This document shows positions 17,819 through 27,280 of a stretch of DNA of 64,000 nucleotides, in pieces. Source of the DNA: Verrucomicrobiales bacterium (lineage in GTDB: Bacteria; Verrucomicrobiota; Verrucomicrobiia; Limisphaerales; UBA11320); the NCBI GenBank assembly GCA_016793885.1, contig JAEUHE010000183.1:1-64000 (forward strand). The letters run 5' to 3'. Every line of letters begins with the position of its first letter. Positions within the stretch are counted from its first letter, which is position 1. The position numbers and the translations under genes are program-made. The notes under the pieces were generated by a model. It was not told the DNA's origin. It searched no databases and saw nothing but the letters and a program-made list of their open reading frames with translations.

Positions 17819-19414
17819 GTGCAACTGGTCATCCTCCACTATCACTTCCGCACCGGAGGAGTCCGCCGTGTCATCGAGTTGGGGACCGCGGCGCTGTCCA
17901 GCGCATTGGGCTCCTCGCTTACGGAGGTAGTGCTGCTAGGAGGTGAAGCCCCTGCTTCACTCTGGCTCCGAATGTTCCGTGAACAGATCCGCCCAGCCAA
18001 GGTGCATCACCACATCGACTCCTCTCTGGGCTATCTCGCTGAACAGACCTCCCCCCTCCCTCGCATCCGCTCTCGCCTCAGAAACTTCTTCGACATGCTG
18101 GCCGGTCGGATCGATGTTTCGAACTGCCTGGTTTGGGCACACAATCTCGGGCTCGGTCGAAATCTGCTGCTGGCCCGCGAGTTGACTCAGTTCTGCGAAC
18201 GGACGAATGTCCGACTCCTGCTGCATCACCATGATTGGTGGTTTGATCATCGGTGGAGTCGCTGGAGCGAGATGAAGAAAAGTGGCTATCGATCCATCCA
18301 GGAAGTCGCGAAAACACTCCTACCGAACAAACCATTCATCAGGCACGCGACGATCAATCATCGAGATTTCTCCGTCCTGAATCGGCACTTTCGTGGGAGA
18401 GTGGGGTGGCTGCCTAACCCCAGCTCGCCAGGCTCACCCCCCTCACCGGCACGACAACGACAGACCACCCGATGGATACAGAAATCATTAGATCAGCGTC
18501 CTGGTCCGATCTGGCTTTTGCCCTGCCGGATGCTCCGGAGAAAGAATGTTTGCGAAGCCCTTCTGTTGACCCGTTGGCTCCGTCCCGAAGCATGGCTGAT
18601 AACGACCGCTGGCGTTAGCTCGGCCGATGAGTCTCGTTATGCGGAGCAGCTGGCACTTGCGGCTCAGAAATCAGGTTGGCATCTTCGCTTGAGCCTGCTG
18701 GACCACGCGGGTGAGAGAGCCCCCAGCGTGAGGGAACTGATGGCCGCCAGCGAAGCAATACTCCTGACCTCCATCCAGGAAGGATTCGGCCTCCCGTACC
18801 TCGAGGCAGCCGCGGCTCAACGTCCTTTGATCTGCCGCACACTCCCCAATGTCGCTCCGGATCTGGACCGTCTCGGGTTTCAGTTCCCGCAAGCGTACCA
18901 GGACATCCTCATCGACACGCATCTGTTCGATTGGTCCCGTGAGCAGGCGCGTCAGCAAGAGCGCTTCAAACAATGGCGAACAGCGCTTCCCCAACGAGTG
19001 CACAGTCTGGTTCATTCCCCAACCTGGCTGTCACGGGCCACCGCCCCATCATCCCTGCCGTTCAGTCGTTTGACATTGGAAGCTCAGATCGAGGTACTGT
19101 CCCAGCCCGTCGCCCAATCTTGGCGACGGTGCGCGCCGCTCAATCCCTTCTTGTCGAAATGGCGACGACGCGCGGCCGAGGGACGCCTGCAGTCGCCACC
19201 ATGGCCAGCCCAGGCCGGACGCCGGCTTTCCGGAGCTGCCTACGCCGAGCGGCTGCTCCGTCTCGCCGAGACGGGTTCTCCGCCCGCCGCACCCGCCAGA
19301 GCCCCCAGGGCCAGAAACGTCGCGGATTCAATAGAATCACAACGCTGTCAGCACGAGTTTATCCGGACGGCCTCGCGCCCCGATTCCATGTTCCCCCTCC
19401 TCTGGACCCGCTGA
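17819..19414 (+). CDS. GT4-type (GT-B) glycosyltransferase
   Basis: The protein has 531 residues from a GTG start that immediately opens the first Rossmann strand of a GT-B enzyme (LVILHYHFRTGGVRRVIELG). Residues 100-170 carry LVWAHNLGLGRNLLLARELT and LLLHHHDWWFDH. The donor domain includes IWLLPCRMLRRKNVCEALLL, WLITTAG and the E-x7-E-type motif SIQEGFGLPYLEAAAAQRPL (EGFGLPYLE). The C-terminal 100 residues are proline/arginine-rich and less typical. It is followed after 1 nt by a HAD phosphatase and then by a transporter overlapping it by 4 nt. Given the nearby GT81 gene, a role in extending glucosylglycerate (for example mannosylation) is a reasonable guess, not shown by sequence. Confidence 0.72.
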   Translation: MQLVILHYHFRTGGVRRVIELGTAALSSALGSSLTEVVLLGGEAPASLWLRMFREQIRPAKVHHHIDSSLGYLAEQTSPLPRIRSRLRNFFDMLAGRIDVSNCLVWAHNLGLGRNLLLARELTQFCERTNVRLLLHHHDWWFDHRWSRWSEMKKSGYRSIQEVAKTLLPNKPFIRHATINHRDFSVLNRHFRGRVGWLPNPSSPGSPPSPARQRQTTRWIQKSLDQRPGPIWLLPCRMLRRKNVCEALLLTRWLRPEAWLITTAGVSSADESRYAEQLALAAQKSGWHLRLSLLDHAGERAPSVRELMAASEAILLTSIQEGFGLPYLEAAAAQRPLICRTLPNVAPDLDRLGFQFPQAYQDILIDTHLFDWSREQARQQERFKQWRTALPQRVHSLVHSPTWLSRATAPSSLPFSRLTLEAQIEVLSQPVAQSWRRCAPLNPFLSKWRRRAAEGRLQSPPWPAQAGRRLSGAAYAERLLRLAETGSPPAAPARAPRARNVADSIESQRCQHEFIRTASRPDSMFPLLWTR

Positions 19415-19415
19415 T

Positions 19416-20135
19416 ATGAACCCACAAGCCATCATTTTCGACCTCTACAACACCCTGTTACGCGTAGCGCTGCCCAGGACCGATGCCGATGAAGAATGGA
19501 CGAAGCTCTGCAGCGAGATGCTAGGGTCGCCTCCGCCTCGGTCTCACCTCGAGTTCTCCCTGGCCTGCCGGGAAGCGGTCTCGAAAAAACAACAAGAGGT
19601 CAGAGCGCAGGGAATCGCCTTTCCGGAAGTCGACTGGCCTCAAATAGTAGCCACAGCCTTGCCCGCCTTCAGCTCACTCTCATCTCATCAGCAACGAGAA
19701 TTCATCCGACGGCAGATCGCCCTCGTTCACACGATCAGTCTCGTTCCGGAGGCGGTGGCCGTTCTGAAAAAGATGAGCGATCGCGGTGTTCTCCTCGGAA
19801 TCGCCTCGAATGCCCAAGCTTACTCCCTCAATGAACTCGCGGATGAACTGGCTCCCCATGGCCTTGGACTCAACCTCTTCGCGAAGGAACTCTGCTTTTG
19901 GTCTTTCGAACATGGATTTAGCAAACCGGATCCTCATGTGTTTCGCATACTCACCGCGCGCCTAGGCGCACGAGGCGTCGATCCGGACCGCGTTCTGATG
20001 GTCGGAGACCGATTGGACAACGATGTTGAACCCGCTAGGTCCCAGGGGTGGATGACCTGGCATATCACTCCTTCCCTCGATGACAGCTGGAAAGAGCTTC
20101 ATCTCGCACTCATCTCTAACCCCGTCTCCAGATGA
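19416..20135 (+). CDS. HAD-superfamily phosphatase
   Basis: A 239-residue protein with the four HAD motifs: IIFDLYNTLL (motif I, nucleophile Asp9), GIASNAQ (motif II, Ser131), GFSKPDPHVF (motif III, Lys170) and MVGDRLDNDVEPAR (motif IV, Asp198, with further Asp residues 201 and 203). The helical cap lies between residues 20 and 105. The Tyr at position +2 of motif I is that of the haloacid-dehalogenase/phosphatase branch. It follows the GT4 gene by 1 nt and overlaps the antiporter-like gene by 4 nt. As a candidate glucosyl-3-phosphoglycerate phosphatase it would complete the GpgS reaction; the family alone does not set the substrate. Confidence 0.82.
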   Translation: MNPQAIIFDLYNTLLRVALPRTDADEEWTKLCSEMLGSPPPRSHLEFSLACREAVSKKQQEVRAQGIAFPEVDWPQIVATALPAFSSLSSHQQREFIRRQIALVHTISLVPEAVAVLKKMSDRGVLLGIASNAQAYSLNELADELAPHGLGLNLFAKELCFWSFEHGFSKPDPHVFRILTARLGARGVDPDRVLMVGDRLDNDVEPARSQGWMTWHITPSLDDSWKELHLALISNPVSR

Positions 20136-21406
20136 CCCCATCCTCCTCCGAACTCCTGGCATCCGTCCTCTTCGGACTCGCGGTGCTGCACACCTTCTCC
20201 GTGAAACGATTTGCCCACTGGGCACACCACTATCCTCCGGGATCCGTGCAGCATCAACTTCTGCATTTCCTGGCGGAGACCGAAGTCGTCTTCGGGCTCT
20301 GGGCAGCGGCTCTGTTCATGGGCATCGCTGGATTGAAGGGATCGATTCACGACGCCGTCGCCTATGTGGAGTCGCTCAACTACACCGAACCGAAGTTTGT
20401 CCTGGTGGTCATGGTCGTGGCCGCGACACGCCCAGTGGTTACGTTGGCCGAGCAGTGCATCTCGCTGGCTGCACGTTGGCTGCCGGTTCGCGAGGGCATC
20501 GGGTTCTATTTGGCAGCGCTGATCCTGGGTCCGCTGCTCGGTTCGTTCATCACGGAGCCAGCGGCCATGACGTTGCTGGCCCTGCTGCTGAAGCGTCGCT
20601 ATTTTGATCGCGCCATCAGCCGAAGGCTGGCGTATGCCACCCTAGGCCTGCTTTTTGTCAACGTTTCGATCGGGGGCACGCTCACGCATTTCGCCGCTCC
20701 TCCGGTTCTCATGGTGGCGGCCAAATGGAATTGGGACATGGCGTTCATGCTGCAGACCTTCGGCTGGCGGGCCGCGGCCGCATGTGTCGTGTCGACCGTA
20801 GTCGTGGTTGGGCTCTTCCGAAAGGAACTCAGCGCCCTGGAGCCGGAGCGCCAGCCATCACGTCCCATCCCCGTGTGGTTGACGACCGCCCACCTGATGT
20901 TCTTGGCGGCAGTGGTGGGTTTCGCTCACCATCCCGATGTATTCTTCGGAGTGCTCATGCTCTTCTTGGGGCTGGTGACCGCCACACGCGAGCACCAGGA
21001 CGACCTCAAACTTCGCGAGGGGCTGCTGGTGGGATTCTTTCTCGCCGGCCTGGTCACCCTTGGATCGCTGCAGGCCTACTGGCTTAAGCCACTACTGACC
21101 AGTCTTAGCGGAAGCGCCTTGTTCTTTGGCGCAACCGGACTCACTGCGCTCACCGATAACGCCGCGCTCACTTACTTGGGTTCGCTGGTCGAAGGACTCT
21201 CGGACGAACTCAAGTATGCCCTGGTGGCCGGGGCGGTGACCGGAGGCGGTTTGACGGTCATCGCCAATGCGCCCAACCCCGCCGGAGTAGGCATTCTGCG
21301 GGACGCCAAGGTCTTCGAGGACGAGGGCATCAGTCCGTTAGGCCTGTTCCTGGGGGCATTGATGCCGACCACTGTTGCCATTCTGTTCTTTTGGATCTTG
21401 CACTAG
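20132..21406 (+). CDS. Putative Na+/H+ antiporter, multi-spanning
   Basis: A 424-residue protein with about 10-12 hydrophobic segments. It resembles the bacterial putative Na+/H+ antiporter family: a HFLAETEVVFGLWAAALFM block, repeated inverted motifs FITEPAAMTLLALLL and GLTALTDNAALTYLG, TLTHFAAPPVLMVAAKWNWD, and a glycine-rich VAGAVTGGGLTVIANAPNPA. The paired EPAAMT and TDNAALT motifs, each entering a membrane segment, are the kind of internal repeat seen in ion antiporters of the IT superfamily. The ATG overlaps the HAD stop by 4 nt. A cation P-type ATPase starts 6 nt after its stop, so the GT4-HAD-antiporter-ATPase run is probably one transcript for salt or ion stress. Transported ion is inferred. 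Confidence 0.72.
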   Translation: MTPSSSELLASVLFGLAVLHTFSVKRFAHWAHHYPPGSVQHQLLHFLAETEVVFGLWAAALFMGIAGLKGSIHDAVAYVESLNYTEPKFVLVVMVVAATRPVVTLAEQCISLAARWLPVREGIGFYLAALILGPLLGSFITEPAAMTLLALLLKRRYFDRAISRRLAYATLGLLFVNVSIGGTLTHFAAPPVLMVAAKWNWDMAFMLQTFGWRAAAACVVSTVVVVGLFRKELSALEPERQPSRPIPVWLTTAHLMFLAAVVGFAHHPDVFFGVLMLFLGLVTATREHQDDLKLREGLLVGFFLAGLVTLGSLQAYWLKPLLTSLSGSALFFGATGLTALTDNAALTYLGSLVEGLSDELKYALVAGAVTGGGLTVIANAPNPAGVGILRDAKVFEDEGISPLGLFLGALMPTTVAILFFWILH

Positions 21407-21412
21407 ATCGTC

Positions 21413-24139
21413 ATGGAGAATCGAAGCACAATTTCCTGGCACGAGTTGTCGACCGCAGAAGTCGCACGCCTGCTCGAGGTCGATTTTGCGGCCGGACTCT
21501 CGGCGGATGAGGTTTCGAGCCGACGCCAGAAGTCCGGCTTCAATCGCGTCACCTCTAGGCCCGCGACGCCGGCGTGGCTCAAATGGATGCGGCAGTTCAA
21601 TCAGCCGCTGGTTTACATCTTGCTGGTGGCGGTCGGGGTCACGGCCTTCCTTGGCGAATGGGTGGATTCGTCGGTCATCTTCGGCGTCGTGCTGATCAAT
21701 GCCGTGGTCGGTTTCCTGCAGGAGGCGAAAGCCGAGAAAGCGATCGAGGCGCTCGCCAAGATGGTCGCTACCGAAACCACCGTGCGGCGCGACGGACGGA
21801 AGTCGCGCATCCACTCGGAGCAACTGGTGCCGGGGGATGTGGTCCTGCTTCAGGCCGGCGACCGCGTGCCCGCCGACCTGCGCCTGTTCCAGGTGCGGAA
21901 CCTGCAAGCGGATGAGTCTGCCTTGACCGGCGAATCGCTTCCCGTGACCAAGCATGTTGGCGCCCTCGCGCGGGACACGATCCTGGCTGATCGGAAGAAC
22001 CTCGCCTACACCGGCACCCTCGTCACGAGCGGCGAGGCGGCAGGCGTGGTGTGGGCCATCGGAGACGAAACGGAAACCGGACGAATCTCGCATCTCATTT
22101 CCAGCGCGGTGGAGTTGTCCACCCCGTTGACGAAAAAAATCGCGCAGTTCAGCAAACTGGTGCTGTGGGTCATTGTTGGACTGGCAGTAGCCACCTTCGC
22201 GCTCGGTGTGGGACGAGGTGAGAAGCCAGTCGAGATGTTCATGGCGTCAGTGGCTCTGGCAGTTGGGGCAATTCCTGAAGGCCTTCCGGCGGCGGTCACC
22301 ATTGTCCTGGCCATCGGCGTTTCTCGCATGGCCAAGCGGCAGGCCATTATCCGTAAGTTGCCCGCCGTCGAAACCCTGGGCAGCACCACCATCATCTGCT
22401 CCGACAAGACCGGCACCCTTACTGAGAACCAGATGACGGTACAGGAGATCTTCGCGGGGGGAAGGCTATACCAGGTGACGGGGGCCGGCTATGAACCCGC
22501 AGGTGAGATTCTCTTCGATGCGAAGTCGGCAAATTTGCAGGAACATCCCGCGCTCGCGGAATGCCTGCTCGCCGGAGTGCTGTGCAATGCGTCGCAACTC
22601 CTGCGCGAGGACGGACGACTCCGAGTCCAGGGCGACCCCACCGAGGCGGCGCTGCTCGTCGCCGCCGAAAAAGGCGGAGTCATTCACGCCGACGTGCACA
22701 GCCGGACGCCAGTCATTGACACGATCCCCTTCGAGTCCGAGCACATGTTCCGCGCCACCTTGCATGAAGCACGCGAGGGCCGGGTGATTTACAAAATCGG
22801 CGCGCTGGAACGATTGCTGGAACGTTGCACCGACGCGCTCGGGGATGACGGGGCGCTCACCACACTCGATAAAGACGCCGTCCACCGTGCCGCCGAGGCC
22901 ATGGCAGTGAGAGGACTCCGCGTCCTGGCCATGAGCCGGCGTGAAGTGGAGTCGCACCACGCCAGCCTTGAGCACTCCCATGTGACGCAGGGATTCACCT
23001 TTCTGGGCTTGCAGGCGATGATGGATCCCCCGCGGCCGGCCGCCATCGCGGCCGTACAGCAGTGCCAGCGGGCTGGCATTGCCGTGAAGATGATTACCGG
23101 CGACCATCTTGTCACCGCGCGCGCCATCGCCGGCAAGATCGGGTTGAAAGGTCGAGAGGAGCACGGGAGCCTAGTCGCCTTGTCTGGACGGGAGTTAGAG
23201 GCGCTTTCCGATCAAGAGCTTCTCAATGTCGCTGAACACACCGCCGTTTTCGCTCGGGTCGCGCCCGAGCAGAAGCTGCGCTTGGTGAAAGCGCTGCAGG
23301 CCCGCGGGCATGTCGTTGCCATGACCGGCGATGGAGTGAACGACGCCCCGGCACTCAAGCAGGCCGACATCGGGGTGGCCATGGGCATCAGCGGAACCGA
23401 TGTCGCCAAGGGTGCTGCGGCCATGATCCTCACCGATGACAATTTCGCCAGCATCCAAGCAGCCGTGGAGGAAGGCCGCGGAGTATTCGACAATCTGACC
23501 AAATTCATCGTCTGGACCCTGCCGACCAATGCAGGCGAGGCGATGATCCTATTGTCAGCGATCGTCCTGGGGACTCAGCTGCCGGCCGTGCCGGTGCAAC
23601 TTTTGTGGGTGAACATGATGACGTCCATCCTGCTTGGGCTGATGCTGGTCTTCGAGCCCAAGGAGCACGACTTAATGGAGCGTCCACCTCGGCGGCCTGA
23701 GCGCCCACTGCTGACCTACCCACTGATCATGCGCACCGGGCTGGTGTCGCTCATCATGCTAGCCGGGGCGTTCTGGCTGTTCTACTGGGAGCTAAAAATG
23801 GAGGGTGAAACCCTGGCTGAAGCGCGCACCGCCGTCATCAACGTCATCGTGCTCGTGGAAATTGCTTACCTGTTCAGCTGCCGCTCCCTCAACCACTCCG
23901 TCTTTACCATTGGACTGTTCACCAATCGGTGGGCCATCGGTGGCGCGCTGGCAATGCTCTCCGCGCAACTCCTGTTTACTTACGCTCCGGTGATGAACAG
24001 GCTGTTCCACACCGCACCGATCAGCGCGGAATCCTGGCTGCGGATCATTCTGGTGGCGGTTGCCGCCTTTGCTGCGGTGGAGTTAGAAAAGTGGATCCGG
24101 TTCGGCGGGCGCCGCGGAGAGCATACCATCCCCGAATGA
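21413..24139 (+). CDS. P2-type cation-transporting ATPase
   Basis: A 908-residue protein of normal length for the PacL/SERCA-like class. Visible features: N-terminal cation-ATPase domain; TGES actuator loop (172-175); membrane helix 4 PEGLP (288-292); phosphorylation site DKTGTLT starting at Asp331; nucleotide-binding domain to about 560; TGDGVND hinge starting at 638; then six C-terminal helices. Helix 5 has TNAGEAMILLSAIV and helix 6 LLWVNMMTSILLGLML. The PEGLP motif is that of Ca2+- and Na+-type pumps, but helix 6 lacks the N-x-x-T-D sequence of SERCA calcium site II (NMMTS here), so calcium is not certain. It pumps a cation across the inner membrane using ATP. Last gene of the plus-strand run, ending 8 nt from the convergent ABC operon. 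Confidence 0.9.
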   Translation: MENRSTISWHELSTAEVARLLEVDFAAGLSADEVSSRRQKSGFNRVTSRPATPAWLKWMRQFNQPLVYILLVAVGVTAFLGEWVDSSVIFGVVLINAVVGFLQEAKAEKAIEALAKMVATETTVRRDGRKSRIHSEQLVPGDVVLLQAGDRVPADLRLFQVRNLQADESALTGESLPVTKHVGALARDTILADRKNLAYTGTLVTSGEAAGVVWAIGDETETGRISHLISSAVELSTPLTKKIAQFSKLVLWVIVGLAVATFALGVGRGEKPVEMFMASVALAVGAIPEGLPAAVTIVLAIGVSRMAKRQAIIRKLPAVETLGSTTIICSDKTGTLTENQMTVQEIFAGGRLYQVTGAGYEPAGEILFDAKSANLQEHPALAECLLAGVLCNASQLLREDGRLRVQGDPTEAALLVAAEKGGVIHADVHSRTPVIDTIPFESEHMFRATLHEAREGRVIYKIGALERLLERCTDALGDDGALTTLDKDAVHRAAEAMAVRGLRVLAMSRREVESHHASLEHSHVTQGFTFLGLQAMMDPPRPAAIAAVQQCQRAGIAVKMITGDHLVTARAIAGKIGLKGREEHGSLVALSGRELEALSDQELLNVAEHTAVFARVAPEQKLRLVKALQARGHVVAMTGDGVNDAPALKQADIGVAMGISGTDVAKGAAAMILTDDNFASIQAAVEEGRGVFDNLTKFIVWTLPTNAGEAMILLSAIVLGTQLPAVPVQLLWVNMMTSILLGLMLVFEPKEHDLMERPPRRPERPLLTYPLIMRTGLVSLIMLAGAFWLFYWELKMEGETLAEARTAVINVIVLVEIAYLFSCRSLNHSVFTIGLFTNRWAIGGALAMLSAQLLFTYAPVMNRLFHTAPISAESWLRIILVAVAAFAAVELEKWIRFGGRRGEHTIPE

Positions 24140-24147
24140 GACCCGTT

Positions 24148-24843
24148 TTACTTCAACCGTCCGTCCTCCATCTCGACGATGCGATCAAAGATTTCGAGGG
24201 CGCGTGCGTCGTGGGTGACGACGATGACCGCCGCGTTCTGCTCGTGCGCCACCTTGGCGAAAAGCTCCATCACCTGCCGACCCCGGTGACTGTCGAGCGC
24301 AGCCGTGGGCTCGTCGGCCAGAATCAAGCTCGGCTGGTTGGCTAGCGCGCGCGCCACGGCAATGCGCTGTTGCTCGCCACCAGATAGCGCATCCGGCAGG
24401 TTGTCGGCCCGATGAGCGACACCCAAATAGTCCAGCAATCCCATTGCACGCTGGCGGGCGACGTTGGAGGGAACATCGTTGATCTCAAGCGCCACTTGAA
24501 CGTTCTCCCGCGCATCCAGGAACGGGATGAGATTGGCTTTCTGGAAAACGAAGCCAAGGTGCTGCCGCCGAAAGGCGCGCAGATCCACCAAGGCGGTTGG
24601 GCCATCCATCACCAACTTTCCACCGATGCGAATCTGGCCGGCGGTCGGCGGATTGATGAGCGCCATCGCGGTCAGCAAGGTGGACTTCCCCGCCCCGCTG
24701 GGGCCGAGCAAGGCCACAATCTCCCCACGCGCCACGCTGATCGTCACATCTCTCACAGCCACGACCTCGGTATGTCCGCGCCCATACACCTTCGTCAACC
24801 CGGTCGCCTCAACCCCGACGGATGGCTCAGTGGCGACGCTCAT
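24148..24843 (-). CDS. ABC transporter ATP-binding protein (MacB/LolD/DevA type)
   Basis: A 231-residue protein with Walker A GPSGAGKST (47-55), Q-loop FVFQKANLIPFLDARENV, signature LSGGEQQR (153-160), Walker B LILADEPTAALD (173-184) and switch histidine in VVTHDARALEIFD. Sequence and size match the ATPases that serve MacB/FtsX-type mechanotransmission permeases. Its start overlaps the permease stop by 4 nt and it is the last gene of the arsD-arsA-HlyD-permease-ATPase operon. It would power the permease rather than ArsA, which has its own ATP sites. Confidence 0.92.
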   Translation of the reverse strand: MSVATEPSVGVEATGLTKVYGRGHTEVVAVRDVTISVARGEIVALLGPSGAGKSTLLTAMALINPPTAGQIRIGGKLVMDGPTALVDLRAFRRQHLGFVFQKANLIPFLDARENVQVALEINDVPSNVARQRAMGLLDYLGVAHRADNLPDALSGGEQQRIAVARALANQPSLILADEPTAALDSHRGRQVMELFAKVAHEQNAAVIVVTHDARALEIFDRIVEMEDGRLK

Positions 24844-26054
24844 GTGGACAGGACGGTGTTAGCCTCGACGTTCAGCGCCTTCCAGATACCCAGAACACTC
24901 GCCAGCATCGATATCCCGAGGACGATAAACGCGAGCTGAATGAGATCGGGTGTCTCAATCACGACGAGGCGTGGAAAGTGCGGAAAGGCGAAGCTGCCCA
25001 TCCACCAGGCAAGACCGTAGCCGAAAGCTCCCATGAGCAAAGCCTGCTGGAAGATGAGCCCCACAATGACGCGATTGCGCGCACCAATTAACTTCAGCAG
25101 GGCGATGTCACGGATCTTGTCGATCGTCAGGGTGTAAATGATGAGGGCGATGATGATGGTAGAAATGATGATGAGCAGCACGCGGAAGAGCCCAAGTTGA
25201 CGCGTTGCTTTGTCGACCATGCCGGACAGCAGCAGATCCTTTTGTTGCTGGGTGGTGTACACAGTGATATCGGGCCAGGTCGAAAGGGTTGCAGCCACGC
25301 GCCCAGGCTCCTCGCCGGCCCGCAGTGTGACCAGCACCGCGCTGACCATGGGCGGGGCCAGGGCCGGAAGGCCGCTGGCTGGACCCACCGCTCGTTCGAG
25401 TAGCAGCGGTTGCACTCGTCCAATATCGAGACCTTCGGCGCGGGAGCGGCGGGATGCGCGTTCGAGGCGAACAGCCTCGCCCGGCATATCGAACTGAATC
25501 GCCATCGCATCGCTGACCGTGAAGAACGAAAGGCCATCGCCGCTCGATCCCACCATCCCCCGAGTGATACCCACGACCTGATAGATGTCCTTGCCAAGCT
25601 GAACTTTCTCGCCGATCGGAAGTCCCAATGTTTGGTCAGCAATCATTTCGTAGTGCGCCTGACCAAGCGGCCGACCCGCTTCCAAGGGAACCCAGCGGCC
25701 ATTGTCTTCGGGCCACGACAGGCCTTGCACCACCATTCGCAACGGCCGGCCCAGGTGCTCGCGCTGGATGGTGTGCGACACGAACCGTCGTGCTCCGATG
25801 ACGCCGGGAACCGCACGCACGCGGTCCTCTAAGGTGGCTGGCAGCCGAGAGACCTCGGCGAAGGGCCCGCGCGTGTTCCCCTGCACCACCCAGAGATCGG
25901 CGCCCACGCGATCCACAAGCAGCGTCGCTTCATAGATCAGCCCTCGATAAATCCCGCCCATGCCCATCACGATCATGAGCAACAGCCCGATGCCGATCGT
26001 TGTGAAGGCAAAACGGCCGAAATTGTGGCGCACATCTCGAAGGGCGAGGTTCAT
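24840..26054 (-). CDS. FtsX/MacB-type ABC permease (DevC-like)
   Basis: A 404-residue protein. An N-terminal membrane helix (GRFAFTTIGIGLLLMIVMGM) is followed by a large periplasmic MacB-PCD-like domain (about 45-270, including GADLWVVQGNTRGPF and VGITRGMVGSSGDGLSF). Three C-terminal helices follow (VLLIIISTIIIALIIYTLTI, FQQALLMGAFGYGLAWWMG, IQLAFIVLGISMLASVLG). The cytoplasmic loop DKIRDIALLKLIGARNRVI is the FtsX coupling helix. This class works by mechanotransmission with a periplasmic adaptor, here the HlyD protein encoded just upstream (4-nt overlap). Close to the DevC branch, which in cyanobacteria exports glycolipid; the substrate here is unknown. Confidence 0.9.
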   Translation of the reverse strand: MNLALRDVRHNFGRFAFTTIGIGLLLMIVMGMGGIYRGLIYEATLLVDRVGADLWVVQGNTRGPFAEVSRLPATLEDRVRAVPGVIGARRFVSHTIQREHLGRPLRMVVQGLSWPEDNGRWVPLEAGRPLGQAHYEMIADQTLGLPIGEKVQLGKDIYQVVGITRGMVGSSGDGLSFFTVSDAMAIQFDMPGEAVRLERASRRSRAEGLDIGRVQPLLLERAVGPASGLPALAPPMVSAVLVTLRAGEEPGRVAATLSTWPDITVYTTQQQKDLLLSGMVDKATRQLGLFRVLLIIISTIIIALIIYTLTIDKIRDIALLKLIGARNRVIVGLIFQQALLMGAFGYGLAWWMGSFAFPHFPRLVVIETPDLIQLAFIVLGISMLASVLGIWKALNVEANTVLST

Positions 26055-27277
26055 GGCGTGCTGACACGTTGCCCCTCCGACAGTGGCCCCTGCCGTACGG
26101 CAAGCGGTCGGATAATCTGTTCTCCCGCGGACAGACCCTGGACCACCTCGAGTGTTTGAGCCCCGCGTAGTCCCAGGGCAAGGTCCCGCCAGCGCGCTCT
26201 GCCGTGGTCGTTAACGAACGTGCCCGGCTTGCCTTCACGCCACACGACAAACGGTGCAGGTATGATCACAACACCGGACCGCCGCCCCGTTTCGATAAGC
26301 ACTTCAGCGCGCTGCCCTACCGTCCAGTTGGACGGCAGTTGGCGCACTCGCACGTCCACCAAGAACTCACGCGTCTCTCGATCCGCTTCACGGCCCAGGC
26401 GTGCCAGTTCACCGACAAAGCTCCGGGCAGGCTCAGATCTAAAAACCACACGCGCAGTCTGGTTCGTGGCCAGGGTCGACATCGCCGTTTCATCCACCCA
26501 GGCGCTGATCCAGATTTCGTTCGTCGCGATGAGCTGCAGGAGCGAGCCACCCGGCATGACCACGCCACCAGGGTCGCGGTCGCGACGCGTGATGAGGCCG
26601 TCGTAGGGACTCCGAAGCTCGGTGAACGCCAGCTGCTCCCGGCGATACAGAAGGCTCTTCTCAGCCGTAAACACCTGGCTTTCGGCTTCAACAATGGTGG
26701 CCTGCGACCGCTTCAAATCCGCCTCAGCCAGCAGGAGAGATTCCACGGCTTTGTCGAAGTCAGATTGCGAGGCTACCTTGGTTGCCATCAGGTCCCCTAC
26801 ACGTTTGTGATCCAGCTGCGCTTGTTGGATCACCGCCCGGGCACGGGACTCATCGGCCCGGACCCGCTCGACGGTGGCTCGAGCTGACCCTAGCGCGGCT
26901 TCAGCGACAGCGACCTGCTGTTTGAGTTCCGCGTCGTCGAGCCGAGCGAGCAATTGCCCCGCCTTCACGGCATCGCCCTGGTCGACCAGCACCTCGGCCA
27001 ATCGTTCCTGAATCCGCGGGCTGATGGTGGTCTTGATCCGCGCCTCCAACGTGCCCGTGCCCATGACTTCGCCATGAACTTCGCCGGTGAGGACAGTATG
27101 GACGGCAGCCAGGGACGGCCGGAACTTGATACGGTAAACGCCGAAAGCGACCACCACCAGAGCAGTCAACCACAGAAGCCCTCGCCGGACCAGCAGGCTC
27201 CTCCCGGGGGGCTGGCTGGTAGTACGTTCCGCGGCGCCCTGGGCGGAAGGCTTAGGAGTTACGGGGGCAGTGCTCAT
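26051..27277 (-). CDS. HlyD/MacA-type periplasmic adaptor (membrane fusion protein)
   Basis: A 408-residue protein. A cytoplasmic tail of about 25 residues is followed by one membrane helix (LLWLTALVVVAFGVYRI) and a periplasmic body. The lipoyl half-motif is VLVDQGDAVKAGQLLARLDD; its partner is AFTELRSPYDGLITRRDRD. A long alpha hairpin lies between them (about 115-215, heptad-rich, for example AVAEAALGSARATVERVRAD). A beta-barrel domain with WISAWVDETAMSTLA and a membrane-proximal domain complete the fold. It would bridge the permease to an outer-membrane channel; no TolC gene is present here. It lies 3 nt downstream of arsA and overlaps the permease gene by 4 nt, so the operon layout directly couples it to arsenite-ATPase genes. 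Confidence 0.92.
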   Translation of the reverse strand: MSTAPVTPKPSAQGAAERTTSQPPGRSLLVRRGLLWLTALVVVAFGVYRIKFRPSLAAVHTVLTGEVHGEVMGTGTLEARIKTTISPRIQERLAEVLVDQGDAVKAGQLLARLDDAELKQQVAVAEAALGSARATVERVRADESRARAVIQQAQLDHKRVGDLMATKVASQSDFDKAVESLLLAEADLKRSQATIVEAESQVFTAEKSLLYRREQLAFTELRSPYDGLITRRDRDPGGVVMPGGSLLQLIATNEIWISAWVDETAMSTLATNQTARVVFRSEPARSFVGELARLGREADRETREFLVDVRVRQLPSNWTVGQRAEVLIETGRRSGVVIIPAPFVVWREGKPGTFVNDHGRARWRDLALGLRGAQTLEVVQGLSAGEQIIRPLAVRQGPLSEGQRVSTP

Positions 27278-27280
27278 AGT

